From Bacillota bacterium (GTDB taxonomy: Bacteria > Bacillota > Clostridia > Lachnospirales > Lachnospiraceae): DNA of 64,000 nucleotides. The translations under genes and the position numbers were made by a program. Location of the stretch: the NCBI GenBank assembly GCA_023457255.1, contig JAEWMB010000020.1:372001-436000 (forward strand), read 5' to 3'. Below, piece after piece: positions 63,968 through 64,000 of this stretch. The notes under the pieces are model-generated. The model was not told the origin of the DNA and ran no database searches. It worked only from the letters and a program-made list of their open reading frames with translations. The first letter of the stretch is position 1. Each line of letters begins with the position of its first letter.

Positions 63968-64000
63968 TTGTTTTCTCCTTTTCACCATTCTAATGAGTTA

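Noticed and set aside
1..64000. tRNA, rRNA, CRISPR repeats, insertion sequences or prophage genes
   Set aside because: No cloverleaf-like or repeat-array pattern, transposase or phage-like protein was seen on reading the window; a tRNA scan would be the decisive check.

Overview
The window reads as chromosomal DNA of an AT-rich, spore-forming, rod-shaped Firmicute, most likely a Lachnospiraceae / Clostridium cluster XIVa organism close to Lachnoclostridium (Clostridium) phytofermentans. This is inferred from SpoIVA, the ylmE-sepF-ylmG-ylmH-divIVA division cluster, a joined mreBCD-PBP2-minCDE-rodA block, Gram-positive lipoprotein signals, strong AGGAGG ribosome sites and many starch-degrading genes. 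The species is a guess from memory of the gene families, not from any search. I see no rRNA, tRNA, CRISPR array, insertion sequence or phage gene. Nearly all genes lie on the minus strand; the exceptions are the edge gene, folE with its partner, one AraC and one LacI regulator, and one small membrane protein.

Layout. 1-7.5 kb: the 3' end of a berberine-type flavin oxidase, a deoxynucleoside kinase, a GH26-like clan-A glycosidase, a type I pullulanase, a GH3 lipoprotein and a YqeY protein. 7.7-12.8 kb: folE translationally coupled to a nucleotidyltransferase-like gene, then two cell-surface polymer genes (a pyruvyl transferase and a TagF-glycosyltransferase fusion). 13.1-16.7 kb: a DapF homologue lacking both catalytic cysteines, an AraC regulator and an aspartokinase. 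17.0-27.9 kb: an alpha-glucan locus of malQ, glgP, a lipoprotein amylase, permeases malG and malF, binding protein malE and a divergent LacI-type regulator. 28.0-37.8 kb: an orphan BlaI-type repressor, a DUF4143 ATPase, rluD, lspA, aroB, divIVA, ylmH, yggT, sepF, yggS and a HlyD-like protein. 38.0-48.4 kb: a small P-loop protein, a D,D-carboxypeptidase, mgsA, rodA, minEDC, PBP2 and mreDCB. 48.5-64.0 kb: radC, a DUF4321 protein, a methionine gamma-lyase-like gene, miaA, mutL, mutS, rnhA, a membrane-bound MutS-like ATPase, an NlpC/P60 endopeptidase, spoIVA, udk and an RpiB-type isomerase.

How the genes work together. The extracellular amylase should cut starch to maltodextrins. MalE with MalFG would import them (no ATPase gene is present, so one must be shared), and pullulanase, MalQ and GlgP would debranch, rearrange and phosphorolyse them inside the cell. 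Palindromes centred on TTTTCGAAAA at both the malE/regulator promoters and the pulA upstream region tie the set into one probable regulon. The second half is a growth machine: peptidoglycan elongation (RodA, PBP2, MreBCD), septum placement (MinCDE, SepF, DivIVA), lipoprotein maturation (LspA), cell-wall hydrolysis and mismatch repair (MutS, MutL).

The observations I would follow first are the Ser/Ser DapF homologue, the shared TTTTCGAAAA operators, the roughly 240-residue insertion in the PBP2 transpeptidase domain, the membrane-anchored MutS-like protein, and the folE-nucleotidyltransferase pair. I found no convincing wholly new multi-gene system.
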